Source of the DNA: Choricystis sp. odSpoLacu1
Lineage: Eukaryota > Chlorophyta > Trebouxiophyceae
NCBI GenBank assembly: GCA_958009055.1
Contig: OY253649.1
Coordinates: 620,001-684,000, forward strand
DNA length: 64,000 bases
Reading direction: 5' to 3'
Shown: piece by piece, positions 10,392 through 22,919 of the stretch
How the letters are laid out: each line of letters starts with the position of its first letter
Numbering within the stretch: position 1 is the first letter of the stretch
Translations under genes and position numbers: made by a program
The notes under the pieces: generated by a model
Database searches by the model: none
What the model was told of the DNA's origin: nothing
What the model saw: the letters and a program-made list of their open reading frames with translations, nothing else

Positions 10392-13300
10392 TCACGCACC
10401 ACCGCCCGGCGCCGCCGCTGCCGCCGCCTGTTGTTGTTGCGCCGCAGCCTGCGCCTGCAGCGCCCCCCCGATCCGAAAGTCGCGCGCCACCGCGCGCCTC
10501 GCCCCTCGCATCAGGTTGACGCGGGCGGCGACGCCCAGCCGGATGAGCCTCGCCTCAAAGTCTTCCACCGCAAACACGACGTCGGGGGCTTTGGCCGCGC
10601 GCCCGCCTCCACCCCCCCCTCCACCCGCATTCTCCGCTTCATGCAGCAAGGTGGCCACCGCCGGCGCCAGCAGCTTGTGGGCGCCATCCACCGCCCTCTG
10701 GAAGGCGGGGCGCAGCTCGGTGCGGCCGAGCGCGCCGCCGCCGCGCCCGCCATCGGCCGCGCCGCGCGCGGCGGCCGCCATGGCTCGGTACGCGCCCCGC
10801 ACGCAGGCCAGGACTCGGTCGGCGGCGCACGGGGCGGCGGCCGCCAGGCCGCGGCAGCCGGCCAGGGTGGAGAGGGGGGGGGAGCAGGGCCGCGACGCGG
10901 TCGCACGCGTCGTCGTCGACCGCCGCCACGCACGGCGGTGGGGGGGCTCCACCCAGTGCCGCCCGCGCGGCGCGGGCGCGCCCCAGCGCCCAGTCGGCTT
11001 CCGTCAGGGAGGATGCCAGCGCGTCCGCCAGCGCGCCAGCGGCGGCGGGCAGCGTATGGGCCGCGATCGCGGGCAGCGCGACCGACGCGGCGGCGGCGGC
11101 GCCATCGCCGTCGCCCCCCGGCACCAGCACCTCCGCCACCGCGTGCGCCACGTCTGCCGCGACGGACGCGTCACCGTCGGGGACGGTGGAGGCCAGCAGC
11201 AGGGTGACCAGGGCGCGCACGGCGGGGCCGTGGGGCAGGGGGCGGCCGAGCGCGGCCCGCGCGGCGGCCGCGAGGGCGGCCCGCTCGGGCGGGGACGACA
11301 CGCTGGCCGCGGCCGCCAGGACGGAGGCCAGCACATCCACTTCACGGTGGTTGCCGTGTTCAGCCAGGCGGGTGAGGGCGGGCACCAGGGCGGCGGCGCC
11401 CGTCGCGTCACCATCATCAGCGGCAGCGAGCAACGCCCTCAGCTCTCTCGGGCCGCCCGCACCACGCAGCAGGGTGGCCACGGCTTGCACGGCCAACAAG
11501 GGCAGACCGTCCCCCGGGTCGCGCGCGCCGCGGCGGGGCACGCCCGTGGCGGCGCCACCCACCGCGCGGCCACGGTGGCAGTAGGCCAGCGCCACCAGGG
11601 ACGCGCACTTGAGCAGGGGGGGGGCCAGGGTGGACCGCACAGCCTCACCCCTCGGCCCGGGCGAGGTGGAGGCCGCGAGGGCGGCCGCCGTGCGCAGCGC
11701 AAACGATTGAAACGCGGCGTCGCGCGCGAGCCGCGCGCCGCGCGGCGGCGACGCGGCGTCGCGCGGCGTGGGGGAGGGGGCGGGGGCGGAGGGAGGGGAT
11801 GGCATGCGGTCGTCACACACCACGCCCAACAGGGCGGCGGCAGCGGTGGGGGACAGGGCGGGTGGCGGCGGCGCGTCGAGCGCGGCGCGGCCGCGCTTGG
11901 CGTTTTCGCCTGCTGGCGTCGGCATGGTGGCCAGCAGCCCCCGCAAGCGGTCGTGCACCCTGAACGCGGCCGCCAGCGCGTCCACCGCGTCCCCCGAGGG
12001 CGTGTCCCCGGCGCCCGCCCCCGCCAGCGCGTCCTCCATGGCGATCTCGAGGCACCCCGAGAGCGTGTGAGCGCGCGCGCGCGCGCGGCGTCGCCCTCGG
12101 GCGTCGCCTCCCCGATGCCGGACGCTTTGTCCAGGCCGTAGTCTTCTGGGACTGAGGCGGTGAGGATGTCGCGAGCGGAAGTGAAGGCGGCGGCCAGGTC
12201 GGCGACGGTGGGCGGAGGGTGCACCGTCGCGCTGCCGTGGTCGACGCCGCGCGCAGCCAGCACGACTTGCCGCGCGGACGCCAGCAGGGCCGGCAGCGGT
12301 TCCAGCAGCCGCCCACCGTCTGGCGTGGCGACCACCGCCTTTTCCAGGCGCAGCGGGGGGTAGGGGCCGCCGGCGGGGGCCACATAGGACGCGAGGTGGG
12401 GGGCCAGCAGCCCGTCGAGCGCGGCCGCCGCGCCCGCGTCGGCAGCGGCCACCGCGGGCGCGCCCTCGTACAGTGCCGCCCGCACGGACGGTTGCTGGGC
12501 CAGGCAGCGGCGCAGGAACGAGGTCAGCTCTGCCAGCGCGGACCCAGAGCCCCCCGCCAGCGACGCTGCTTGCGACAGCGGCGCCTGCGACGGTCCTGCC
12601 GCGTCGCCCCGCACGCGCGCTTCCGCAGTCGCCAGCAGCAGCAGACCCCGCACCGCGGCCGCGCGGGCGGGGGCGGCCCGTCCAAACGCAGACTTACGCA
12701 GCACCAGGGCGGCCGCATCCCGGGCGGCCGCCACCGCGCGGCAGGCGGGCCACAGGCCGGCCACCAGGTCGGCGCCGCGCGACGGGGGCAGGTTGCCCGC
12801 CAGCGCGAGCGCGTCGCGCACGGCGTCCGGGTGGCCCGCCCCCAGGTCGGCGCCGTGGGCGGACGCGATGCCGGCCAGGGCGGCGATATGGGCGCCGCCA
12901 CCGCCGTCGGGGGCGGCGGCGGCCAGGCGGGCGGTGGCCAGAGAAAGCACGTCGGACCGCGCGCTCCGGCTGCCCGCACCAAAAGCGGCCACCAGCAGGC
13001 GCACGCCCAGGCGGCCCCCCCGTTCAGCCGGCAGGCATGCATCCGCATCCCCCACACGCGCTGTCGCGGCCGCGTCTGGGGGCAGGGCCGAGGCGGCAGC
13101 CCCTCCTGCTTCGATCAGCGCGTCGGCCAGAGCGAGCGCGGGGGGCACGAGCACGTCGCCCCCGCGCGCGACGGCGGCCAGCAGCGCGTCCTCCAGGGCG
13201 GCTGCCGCGGGCAGGGGCAGGCGGGGCAGGGTGGCCGCCCAGGGCGACGTGGCGGCCGCTGCCGCCGCGCGGGAGGCGCGGGTGAGGGCGGACGCGAGCG

Positions 13301-14527
13301 CGTCGACCGCCGTGCCGCGCAGGCGTGGCACGCCCACCAGCGTCAACAGGGCTGCCGCCGCTGCGGGAGACGCCGCCGGCCGAGCCGCCAAGGAGACAGG
13401 CCACCCGCGCGCGCTCTCGGGGTCGGCTTTGGCGGCCAGCTCGATGGCCAGCAGCACGGTGGCGGCCGCGTCGCGCGTGGAGCGCGGCGCGCCCGCGCCC
13501 GCGACATCGTCCAGGAGAGCCACCAGACCCAGCAACGCGCCCGCCGCCGCTGCGCGCGGCTTTAAAAGCAGCAGCTGCCTCGCCAAGGCGGGCAAGTCGG
13601 CCGGGTCGCCGGACGCTGCATCGCGCAGCGCGCGCGCGCGCAGCGCGTCGGCCTGTGCGAGCGTCAGCGGCGCGCTCCGCAGCGCTTCCACCGCGGTCGC
13701 GGGCGGCGACGGCCAGGGGGCGGCCAGAGCGCGGTCGATGGCGGTGGCCGCCGCGTCCGCCGCGTCGCGTGTGGAGCCGGCGGCGGCGGCGTGGGCGGCG
13801 GCGGCCGCGATGAGGTCGAGGGCTGCGCGCGGGTGCGCGCGTTTTTGTTCGAGCGCGTCCACCGCCGACCGCAGCAGGGGGGGCAAGTCCCTGAGCGGCA
13901 GCGCCGCCGCCGCCCTAGCTAACAAGGCATCCAACCCGCCCCCCGGCTCGACTGACGAGGCGGCGGCGGCGGCGCCGTTGCGCGCGGTGGAGCTCAGCGC
14001 GCGCAGCGTGATCGCGGCGAGCGGCGCGGCGGCCGCGGCCGCGGCCGCGGCGTCGGGGGCGGCTTCAGCGGCGGTGATGTAGGCGTCCAGGATGTCCTGT
14101 GTGTGTGTGTGTGTGGGGGGGGATTGGTGTGAGGCGGGTGGCGGTGGAAAGGAGGGGTCGCCCTCCCCGCTACACCGTGCGATTGGTGCCCGCTGCGCCG
14201 CGACACGCCCGCTGGCACCCCAGTTTTCCCGCGTCTCAAGCTCAACACAATCACTCTGTGTCGAGACCAATGTGTCCGAGGCCGAAAAGAACAGGCTGTG
14301 GCGGCGGCAGAGGGTGCAATGCAATCCCAATTGCCCCCCCCCCCCCCCCACACACACACAACACGCACCTTGAACTCGCCCAGGCTCGCCCCCGCCGCCG
14401 CGTCCACCGCGTCCGTCAGCTCCTGCTCCGGCGTGTCCATCAGCAGGGCCACCAGCGCGGCCGAGGCGGCCGCGTCGCCGCCCGCTGCGGCGCGCGCTGC
14501 GGCGACCGCGGCGCGGGCGGCGTCCAT
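10392..14527 (-). CDS. FANCI: FANCI, Fanconi anaemia ID-complex subunit (frame broken twice)
   Basis: Exon 1 (14369-14527) and exon 2 (10392-14096) encode about 1288 residues of Leu/Ala-rich helical repeats, close to human FANCI (1328). The recognisable part is the C-terminus: FAVEDFEARLIRL, then ARVNLM, then ARDFRI, matching the conserved FANCI block of VNLM followed by a TSRDFKI-like stretch. FANCI pairs with FANCD2 on DNA and is monoubiquitinated during interstrand crosslink repair. The frame shifts in a GC-dinucleotide tract near 12,070-12,088 and again at a nine-G run (10,874-10,882). The two shifts compensate, and the middle part read in its own frame is a normal Leu/Ala-rich helical protein. 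I therefore annotate one gene with probable sequence errors. I cannot place the ubiquitinated lysine. Confidence 0.78.
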
Positions 14528-14739
14528 GGAGGGGCGTGGGGGTTGGTGGCGTGTGTATGTGTGCTTGGTGTCTGTGTGTGGTGGAAAGCGTGGAGAGAGG
14601 TGCCGCGAGGTGCGCGGTTTCTGTCAAATTCTGTGTGTCGACCGCCCCTCTTCTTCGCTGCAACTTGACGCCCACACAAAGGCGCGCCACCCCACACACG
14701 CGGCCCAGAGTGCGTTTCTGCGAAACCAAAACAATTCTT

Positions 14740-17700
14740 TTACAACGCGGTCACATCCACCCCCCCACGGTGCAGCGGGCTCTCCGGCGCCACGCCCACC
14801 GGCAACGGGTCCCCCCCCCACCGCGCCGCGGCGGCCAGCACCAACTCCAGCTGGCGCTCGGGCGCCAGGGTTAGACCGACGCCGTCGTCATGCTGTCGGC
14901 GTGGCGGTGGTGCGCCCACTGCGCCCGCCCCCACGACCGTGACGGGGGCCAGCGCGCGCCCGCGCGCGGCCGCCAGCGCGGCCGTCGCGCGCCGCGCGTC
15001 GGCGGCCGCCACGTCTGCGGCGCGCGCCAGCAGCCCTCCCTCCCGCCTCGCGGCGGCCAGCACACCGGTCAGCGTGCGCCCGGCGTCTGATAGTGGTTCG
15101 GCGCGCCAGCGGGCGAGCAAGTGGTCGCCCACCGCGCGCGCGGGCAGCGCGCCCGCGGCTGCCGCGGCGGTGCCGTCGAGCAGGGACGCCACCGCGGATC
15201 GGGTGGCGGGGTGGGACGCCCGCGCAGCTCGCACGACGTCGGCGACTGCGTCCAGGGTGGCCATCCACAGGCCGGCGCCGACGGAGGGGGGGACGTCGGG
15301 GGCGGCGCGGCGGCAGAGGCCGACCGCGTCGCCGAGGGCGGCGCGCAGCGCGGCGAGGGGGGCCGGGGGTGGTGGTCCCGCCCCCGCGGCGGCCAGCAGG
15401 GAGCGCCCGGTGTCTGCAACGCGGGCGGCCAGCAGGGCGGCGGCACCGGGGGCGTCGCCCAGGCGTTCTAGAAGGAAGGCTTGGGCGTCGGCGACGCCCG
15501 CGGCACGCGCGGCAGTCAGAGCAGCGTGTGGGCTGTAGGCTGCGCGCGACGCCAGAAACGGCAGCACGCCGCGCGGGTCGCGGGCGCACAGCAGCTGAAC
15601 ATAGGCGTCGCCCGCGCCCGGGTCGGCCAGCAGGGCGGCTGGGCCGGAGGACGGGGTGGCGCCCCCGACGCCAGAGGGAGGGACGAGCGCTGCTGCCGCC
15701 GCATACGCGCCCCTCAAATACCCAAACGTCAGGTCGGGCGCGTCAGCCAGGGCGGCCAGCACGGCGGCATGGTCGTCCGGAAAGTGGGTGGCCACCAGGC
15801 GGGCGGCGGCGTCGCCGTCGGCGGCTGCGAGCGCGGGCGCACGCGCGAGCAGCGCGGACCGCAGGCGCGCCCACTCGTGGCTGGACGGGGCCGCCCGGGC
15901 GAGGGCGCCGTCCGCGTACTCGAACGCGGTCGCCGGGTCGGACGCCAGCAGGCAGTCCAGGGCGGCGCCCGCGTCGCCGGCCGCGTCGTGCGCGGCGGCC
16001 TCTGCGCGCGCAAAGCCGGCCGCCCGCGCGAGCGACCGCGCGGCGGCGACGTCCAGGCCGGAGCCTGGTCCAGCAGACGCGGCGCGCAGGACGCGGATGA
16101 ACAGGGCTTCCCGGGCGGAGGCGGGTGGCGGGGGCGCACCCCCCGGCCAGGGGCCGAGGGCGGCGTGTTCTAGAGCAGCGTGCAGCGTCGCGGGCGGCGC
16201 GGCCGCGCGGCCGGCGGCCACCAGGTCGGCCAACAATCCCAGTCCCGCTGCCGCGCCGTCGCCCGTCAACGCGCGGCCGTCTAGCAGGGCGGCCACCGCG
16301 TCTGCGGCGGCTTGGGCGGCGGTTCGGGTGGCTGCCCCCGGCGGGCGCGGCGCGGCGGCCACGTCGCACAGCTCCCCCTGCAGCGCGTCCCACCCCGCCA
16401 GCCCCGCCGCCAGCACGCGCACAGTGGCTACGGGTTGGAAGGATGCCAGCGCGCACAGGGCGGGGGAGGGGCCAGGGAGCAAAGCGTCCAGGGCGTGGGG
16501 TGGGGGCGGCGTCGCGGCCGTGTCGCCTCCCCCCGACGCGTCTGCACCAATCGCTGCCAACGCAGCCGCCACCGACGCCGGCGTCGCGTGCAGCAGAAAC
16601 CCAAGTCCGCCAGCGCGTGCCCTGTCCGCAAGGTGGGGCGGCAGGTCGCCCGCGCCCGCCGGGAACGCAGTCCCCCGAAAAGCGCACCGCAGCAGCGACA
16701 ACAGGCGCGCGGCGGCCGCGTCTGCGCGTGGCACACCACCCGCCCGCCGCGCAGACACAGCGGTGGCCAGCAGCACGGCCGCCGGCGTGGCCACATCCCC
16801 CAGAGCCCGCACAAACACTGAGGCCAGGGCCGCCGTCGCGCCCGCCCGCGCGGCCGCGCGCGTGGCCGCGTCGAAATCCAGCGCCGCCGCGTCCAACGCC
16901 ACCAGGGCGGCGTCCAGGGCGGCCGCGCCTTCGGCACCCCCCTGGTCAGCGCACGCATCCACGATGGCGGCCACCGCGTCGGGGGGCAGGGCGGGCAGGG
17001 AGCCGGTGGCCGCGGCCGCCGCGGCTGCGCGCGCGAGGGGGGCCACGCCCCCCACCGCCTCAAACGCGGGCGCCAGCCTCGGCCAGGCGGCGTCGCCGTC
17101 GCCCAGGGCGGCCAGCGCGGTGAGAGCAAAGTCTGCGATGTCGCGCGCGTTGACGGGGGGTGGGGGGGTGGCCCCCAGGGCGGCCGCGGCCAGAGCGGCG
17201 ACAGTGTCGGCAGCCGCGGCTGCTGCCGCCCCGTCGGGCGCGCCCGCGGCCCGGGCGGCCGCCACCGCGTCCAACGCTGCATCCAGGGCGGCCGTCCACC
17301 TGCCTGCCGCCGCCAGGGCGGATTGACGAGCGTCGGGGGGGAGGGAGGTGACGAGGGTGAGGCGTGCGGACGCAGCGCCGCGAATCAGCAGCGCTGCCCG
17401 CCCGCCCGCGGCAGCGATCGGCGGCGTGGTACCCGGGGTGGCGTCCGCAGAGGAGGCCAGCGCCCCTCCCAGGTCCAGCGTGTCCACCGCAGGCGGCGGC
17501 GTGCCCTGCCCAGCCGGCGGCGGGCGTGACGGGTCGCGCAGCGCGAGCGAGCGCGCGCTGACGACGGCCAGCGCGCGCCGCGCACCCGCCACGCCCGTCC
17601 CCATCCACGCCAGCGCGGCCACGTCCTCGGCCTCGCTCCAGGTGGCTAGTTGTGTTGGAGGAGGCATGGAGGCCGGCGTCGCTGTCGCCGTCGTCGCTGG

Positions 17701-19393
17701 CCGAGCGAGGGGCACGGCCGCCACGGAGACGCGGCGCCCCCACGCGGTCGCCAGCAGGGCACCCGGCACCCGTTCCCGCCCCGAGTCGACGTCATACGTC
17801 CAGGCCAGGGCGGGCGGCGTACGTGGGGGCGCGTCGGAGGGCGGGGGGAGGATGTGCAGCGGCACAAGGCGCGCGTCGCCGCCGCCTCCCGCGCCGGTCG
17901 CGGCGGCCGCGACGCCGCCCGCCACGACGCGCGCCACCAGCACGCCCGCCTCCCCGGCCAGCGCCACCGCGCCATCGCAGGCCAGGGAGGGGGCGCCACC
18001 GAGTGGGATGCCACGCGTTGCCACCGTGCTACCACCTTCGCCACGCGGCGGCGGCGGCAGCGGCGCGAGCGCGCACACGCGGCCGACGCGCGATGAGGAC
18101 GCGTCCGCGATCGCGACTGCGCGCGCGGCCCGCCCAAGAGCCCCCACCAGCGCGCCCGCCAGGGAAAGCACACCCGGAGGCGGGTGGTGGACGAGGCGGC
18201 CGCGGCCGTCCAGGGTGAGCGCCGCGCCCGCCGACGCAGCCCCCGCCACAAACACGGCCGCCGTCACAGCGGTCACGTGGGCGTCGCGCACGCGGCGCAC
18301 GGGGTCCCACCCTACACGCCGGGCTTCCCACAGGGTGACGTCGCCGTCGGCGGCGCCGGTGAGGAGGAGGCCGCCACCACCCGTGACGGCCAGGGCGGTG
18401 ATCGCGGCGCCGCCGCGGGGCGAGGGTGCGCCGCCGAGCGTGGTGGCGGTGGGCGGGGCGGCGGCGTGTGGTGGCGACGACGTGACCACGCTGCCGCCGC
18501 GTTGAGGGGGGGGGGGAGGAGGAGGCAGAGGTGGCGTCCCTGCCGATCGGGGCGACAACGACGGCGCCAGCGTCGGTGCCGACCATCACCAGCGTCGCCG
18601 CGATCGCCACCGCGGTCGGGGCGCCGACTGCCACAGCCGCATCCAGGGCAGCGTCCAGGGCGCCACACGCCCCCCTGCTCAACGCGCCCGCGGGCCCCAG
18701 GCCGGCGGGGGTGGGGGCCCCCACCGTGTCGTGCGGGCGCGGCGCGCCGCCGCGCGCGACTGCCGCGCGCAGCGCTGCCAGCGCGTCGCCGCGGGCGGTG
18801 GCGGCATCAGACAGCCTCGCACACACCAGCCCCGCGTCCGCCGCGTCGGCGGCGTCCAGGGCGGCGTCAGCGTCGGCGTCAGGGTCGCCCGGGACTGCTC
18901 GTGCGTCGTCCGACGCGGCTGATGGTTGGCGCTTGGGGCGGAGCGAGGACAGAGGTGCGACTGCCACCGGCGTGGGCGCGTCCAAGGTAGGAACAGGCGT
19001 GTGGAAGGGTGTGTCTGCATCCAGCAGGTGGAGCGCACGTGCCGAGTGCGGTGGAGTCGCCTGAGGCGGTGCGACAGGCGGCGCAGCGGGGGCCACAGCC
19101 ACTGCTGCCACGGCATCACCCTCACGCCTCTCAGCTCGTGCCAGTACCTCATCCAGCGCGTCGCTGCTGGCGTCGGAGGCGGGGCCACTGGCAGCGTCCA
19201 CCGCCGACGGGCGTGGCGGGGGCGGGCTGGAGGCTGGAACCGGCGGCCCGGCACCTGCGCCATTGCCACTGACACCAGGGGGTCCACTGTCGACGGTGGC
19301 AGCCGCGGGCGGGGAGGCGGGCGGAGGTGGAGGCGCCGGAGTCTCGTCATCGCTCGACAACAGGTCGTCCAGCAGGGCGTCCACGTCCGCCAT
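14740..19393 (-). CDS. VPS8: VPS8, CORVET tethering complex subunit (one frame break)
   Basis: An intronless gene of about 1550 residues. An acidic N-terminus (MADVDALLDDLLSSDDE) precedes a WD40-like beta-propeller (about 240-600) with TLVMVGTDAG and LLLTGAADGDVTLWE strands. Long alpha-solenoid repeats follow, including the VPS8-typical HFPDDHAAVL, YVQLLCARDPRGVLPFL and AFLLERLGDAPGAAALL segments. VPS8 is the Rab5-binding subunit of CORVET, which tethers early endosomes. The frame breaks in an 11-G run at 18,506-18,516, between two propeller strands, so it is probably a sequence error. The gene ends soon after the position where yeast and human VPS8 carry a C-terminal RING, and no Cys/His pairs are present. 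FANCI starts only 213 bases beyond the stop. Confidence 0.82.
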
Positions 19394-19978
19394 CGCGCGC
19401 GCGCGGGATGTGTGCGTGTGTATGTGGGAGGGACACGCGCGCGGGGATGAGGGAGCCGCGCCACACCGGGCGCTCCCCTTGGCTCCGCGCGCAGTGAATG
19501 AAAAGAAATGCGTTTTGGTTTTGTCGTTCACCATCTTTTCTCTGGCTTTGCCACACCACCACAGCAACACAGTCCAAATCACATCAACATAATGTCGACG
19601 GCAAAACAAAAAACACAATATCAAACACGCGCCCCAAACTACCCTCCCTTCCGCCCGCGCCGCGCGGGTCGCTGCGGCTCGAGCGCCTCGCCGTCCAGCT
19701 GCCATAAGCGCACGTCGCTCTCTTCTCTAAAAAACGTTTGTTTCTCCCCTGCCGCCTGTTTCTCACGCTGGCGCCCTTTTAAAAGGTTGAGCGGGCAAGG
19801 GGTTCCTTCTTGTTTGCACGCGCCAACTCAAACACGCCAGTTTCAAAAACAAAATGAGGGGTGCATCTGCGAGTGTTGCAGTCGCTCCCGCCCCCGTGGT
19901 TAAAAAATATAAACGGTGTCCCTCTCTCTGCCGGGGGGGTGGGAAGCGCAGCTCCCGCCCCGTGCAGCTCCAGCGTGG
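19394..19978. other. Intergenic region between VPS8 start and RING gene stop
   Basis: About 585 bases with moderate AT content. Both flanking genes run on the minus strand, so this holds the VPS8 promoter and leader and the RING gene 3' UTR. A small inverted pair of T and A runs lies near 19,785-19,795. No supported frame or RNA gene. Confidence 0.5.
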
Positions 19979-20710
19979 TCAGCGATGTAGGTGCGATGTT
20001 AGAAAAAGGCTCACGTCGTAACGACATTCGGGGCACGTGCCGTCCTCGTTGGCCAGCCAGGGTACGACGCACTCCGCGTGGAACAGGTGGCCGCAGGGCA
20101 GCGTGACGCATCGTTGCCCGGCGAGGGGATCCATGCAAATGATGCAGCGGCGGCCCGACTCGGTGCGGGGTGTGGCGGCGGGCGCGTCGGCGGTCGACGC
20201 GCCCGCCGCCCCCGTCTCCCCCTGCGTCGGCACTGGATCCTGGTACGTGAACGTGGGCAACCGCGCCAGCAGCGCCGGCTTGAGCGCGCGCTTGGGCCGG
20301 TCGGCGCTCGACGGTGGGGCGGCCCCCTCCTCTGCGGTGGCGGTGGTCGCGGCGGCCCCCTCCTCTGCGGTGGCGGCGGTCGCGGCGGCCGCGTCGATCT
20401 CGGCTCGCTCGAGTTGGACTTGAGCCATCTCCGCCGCATACTCTGCCCTCGCCCGCCGCCGGGCGCAGCGGAACAGGGCATAACACGCGAACGCGGCGGC
20501 GGCCAGCAGGGCGGCGCCCACGAGCAGGGACTTGTCCTGTTGTGGGAAGTGGGGTGGGTGTGGGGTGGCGCGGCGGAAGGCATGGGCACGGCGTGCGTCC
20601 ATTTCGTCACGCGTTTCGACCCCGCCTTTCTCTGCCTCCTCGACCCCCCCCCCCCCCCCACATACGCTCACCTGATCCATGCCGTTGCTCCAGGTCGGGC
20701 TCCAGTCCAT
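19979..20710 (-). CDS. Membrane-anchored RING-H2 E3 ubiquitin ligase
   Basis: Two exons (20672-20710 and 19979-20536) give 198 residues. Residues about 17-37 form one transmembrane helix followed by a basic stop-transfer (RCARRRAR). An Ala/Thr/Glu-rich region follows, containing a near-duplicated AEEGAA segment. The C-terminus holds a RING-H2 finger: CIIC, then CGHLFHAECVVPWL, then CPEC, in the order C-C-C-H-H-C-C-C. This resembles ATL-type plant ligases, which recruit an E2 to ubiquitinate membrane or secretory-pathway targets. The target cannot be inferred. The start is the only ATG that splices in phase to the membrane helix. Confidence 0.85.
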   Translation of the reverse strand: MDWSPTWSNGMDQVSVCGGGGGVEEAEKGGVETRDEMDARRAHAFRRATPHPPHFPQQDKSLLVGAALLAAAAFACYALFRCARRRARAEYAAEMAQVQLERAEIDAAAATAATAEEGAAATTATAEEGAAPPSSADRPKRALKPALLARLPTFTYQDPVPTQGETGAAGASTADAPAATPRTESGRRCIICMDPLAGQRCVTLPCGHLFHAECVVPWLANEDGTCPECRYDVSLFLTSHLHR

Positions 20711-21100
20711 GTTGAAGAAGGGCGGCGGTCAGAAAGCGGGAAAAGATGTCTACAAAAAACACGCCGAGCTGTGTCGGCGTGGCGTCCCCCCCACACCGCC
20801 TCCTGTCCACACGCCTGCGCACGGTTGGATACGGGGTGTGTGGGGCAAGGCTGGGACGCGTGCGACACGCTTGCCCAGAAACGGAAGTGTTGGTTGTGGT
20901 GTGAACAAAAACGAAAAAAACACAGAACCAAAAACGTAAAAAAAAACGAATCGCACCCCCGCCCCGCGGTCAAACGTGGCTTGTTGGCGCAGCCTGCTGC
21001 TCACCCAACCTTCACACCCACACCTGGGGTTGTGCGGGCAGGAGGGTTTCACACCTCGGGATTGTATTTTTGCATCCGCCATCCCTCCCATCCGCATCAA
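20711..21100. other. Divergent promoter region between RING gene and TTC7-like gene
   Basis: About 390 bases separating two outward-facing start codons, with A-rich patches near 20,905-20,945. It is likely a shared bidirectional promoter. No frame or RNA gene is supported. Confidence 0.5.
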
Positions 21101-22812
21101 ATGGTCGGCCGCCTCGCCTCCGCCGACGTCGCCGCCCGCGTCGCCGCCCTGCGGCGCGAACTGTCCACCGATGGTGGTGGTGGTGGCGACGGCGCCGCCC
21201 CCACCACCGGCGTACTCCCGCGCGCGCGCTTCCGCGCGCTGGTGGAAGTGGGCACCGTGCTGGCCGCCGCCCCACTGCCCGACTATGTGCCGCCGGTGAG
21301 GAAAAGGGATAAGTGTGTGTTGTGTGTGGGAAGATACGAAGGGAAGAGAATAAAAATGTGGAATCGATAGTTTTTTTTTTCCACCCCACACCCCGCTTCA
21401 GTCCGCCCCCCTCGGCGCCGTCGCGCCCCAGACGCAGGACGAGGAGGCCGCCCTCTGCCTGCTGCTGGCGGCGGAGGAGGATAGCGACGCAGCGGCCATC
21501 GAGGCCGCCACGTCCCCCGCGTGGCCGCTGGCCCTCGCACTTGCCGCAGACCCGGCGCGCCTTGCCGCCGCCCTCGCCCGCCGCCCCCCCCCCCCCCGCC
21601 GCCGCCGCACGCCTGTGGACGCTGCGCGGCACCGCCCTGCTGGCGAGTGGCCAACCCGCCGCCGCGCGTGCCGCCCTGGAGGCGGCGTGCCGCGCCGCGC
21701 CGGGCGGGGACGACGGCGTGCTGGCTCGCCTGCTGACCGCGCGCGCCACGCTCGCAGGCGGCGACCCGGGCGCCGCCCTGGCGTCCGCCCGGGAGGCGGT
21801 GGCCCTGGCCGGCACGACCCACGCCCCCGCGGCCCGCACCCTGGCGGCGGCTCTGTGGGCGGCGGCGCACACGCCGGGCGCGCTGCCGTCGGCCGCGCGC
21901 GCCGACGCGCTCGATGAAGCCGCGACTCTCGCTGCATCTGCCGCCGACGCGGACACCGGCTGCCCCCTGGCCCATTATGCGCGCGGCCTGACGGCGGCGT
22001 CGGTTGGGGCGCTGGAGGAGGCGGAGAGTGCTGCGCGCGCGGCGGTGGCCGCTTCAGGCGGCCGCCTCGCGCGCGCATGGGCCCTGCTGGCCACCGTCCT
22101 CTCCGCCCGCCGCCGCTTCAGGGATGGGGCTGCGGCAGCAGCTGCCGGTCGCGCCCGCGCTGCTGCTGCTGGAGATTCAGCCGGCGCCGGCCTGCTGCGC
22201 GACGTGGGCGCGCGCTGCCACGCGGCCGCGGGTGATGCGCGGGCCTCGCTCGCCGAGGCGGCCGCCTGGCTGGCCGAGGAACAGGCGGCCGAAGCAGCTG
22301 CCGCTGCGTCAAAGGACACTCCTCCCCCCCTCCGCGAACCGGGTGGCCTGACCCCCGTCGGCAGGGCGTGGGTCGCGGTCGCGCGCTGCTACGCGGCGCA
22401 CGGTTCGGCCGGCGCGGCCGACGCGGCGGCCGCCGCCGCCTCCGCCCTGGCCATCGCGCCACACTCCGCCTCCGCCCTGGCGGCCGCGGGTGCCGCCGCG
22501 GAGGCGGCAGGTGGTGTGGATGCGGCCGCTGATTGGTATGATGCTGCCCTGGCCGCGTGGCCCGCCTACTCAAAGGCTGCTGTCGCGGCCGGCCGCCTGG
22601 CCGCCACCCGGGGCGGGCCCCACGCGTCCACCCTGGCCCGGGCTGACGTCGAAGCCGGCCTGCGCGCGGACGCGGGGGACGCGGGCGCGTGGGCGGCGCT
22701 GGGCGCGCTGCGCGCGGGGGGCGACGGCGCGGCTGCTGCCGCGCGCACGGCGGCGGGACTGGCGTTGGCGGAGCCGGTCCTGGCGTTTGGCAGGCTGCCT
22801 CCGCCGCTGTGA
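21101..22812 (+). CDS. TTC7/NPG-type tetratricopeptide repeat protein (one frame break)
   Basis: Exon 1 (21101-21295) and exon 2 (21402-22812) encode about 535 residues. The protein is mostly Ala-rich TPR helices: LWTLRGTALLASGQPAAARAAL, AWALLATVLSARRRFRDGAAAA, AWVAVARCYAAHGSAGAADA and DWYDAALAAWPAYSKAAVAAGRL. The final repeat, WAALGALRAGGDGAAAAARTA, is followed by a short AEPVLAF tail like the PVEPF tail of TTC7 and plant NPG proteins. TTC7 scaffolds PI4-kinase III alpha at the plasma membrane; plant NPG proteins are calmodulin-binding relatives. The frame breaks at a 14-C run (21,584-21,597). Family assignment rests on repeat order and C-terminus, so a generic TPR protein remains possible. 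Confidence 0.6.
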
Positions 22813-22919
22813 TGATGATGGGAGTGTGTGAGGGCGATCGTGTGCGTGTTGGCGTAAGCTAGTGTGTTGGCGTGAAAAAAAACAGTTGCAGAAAAAACGC
22901 GAAAACATTGTCTCTCTGT

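Noticed and set aside
10516..12141. Long plus-strand frames (over 500 codons) across FANCI and VPS8
   Set aside because: Arg/Gly/Pro-rich shadow composition, no start context, and opposite to recognisable family blocks on the minus strand.
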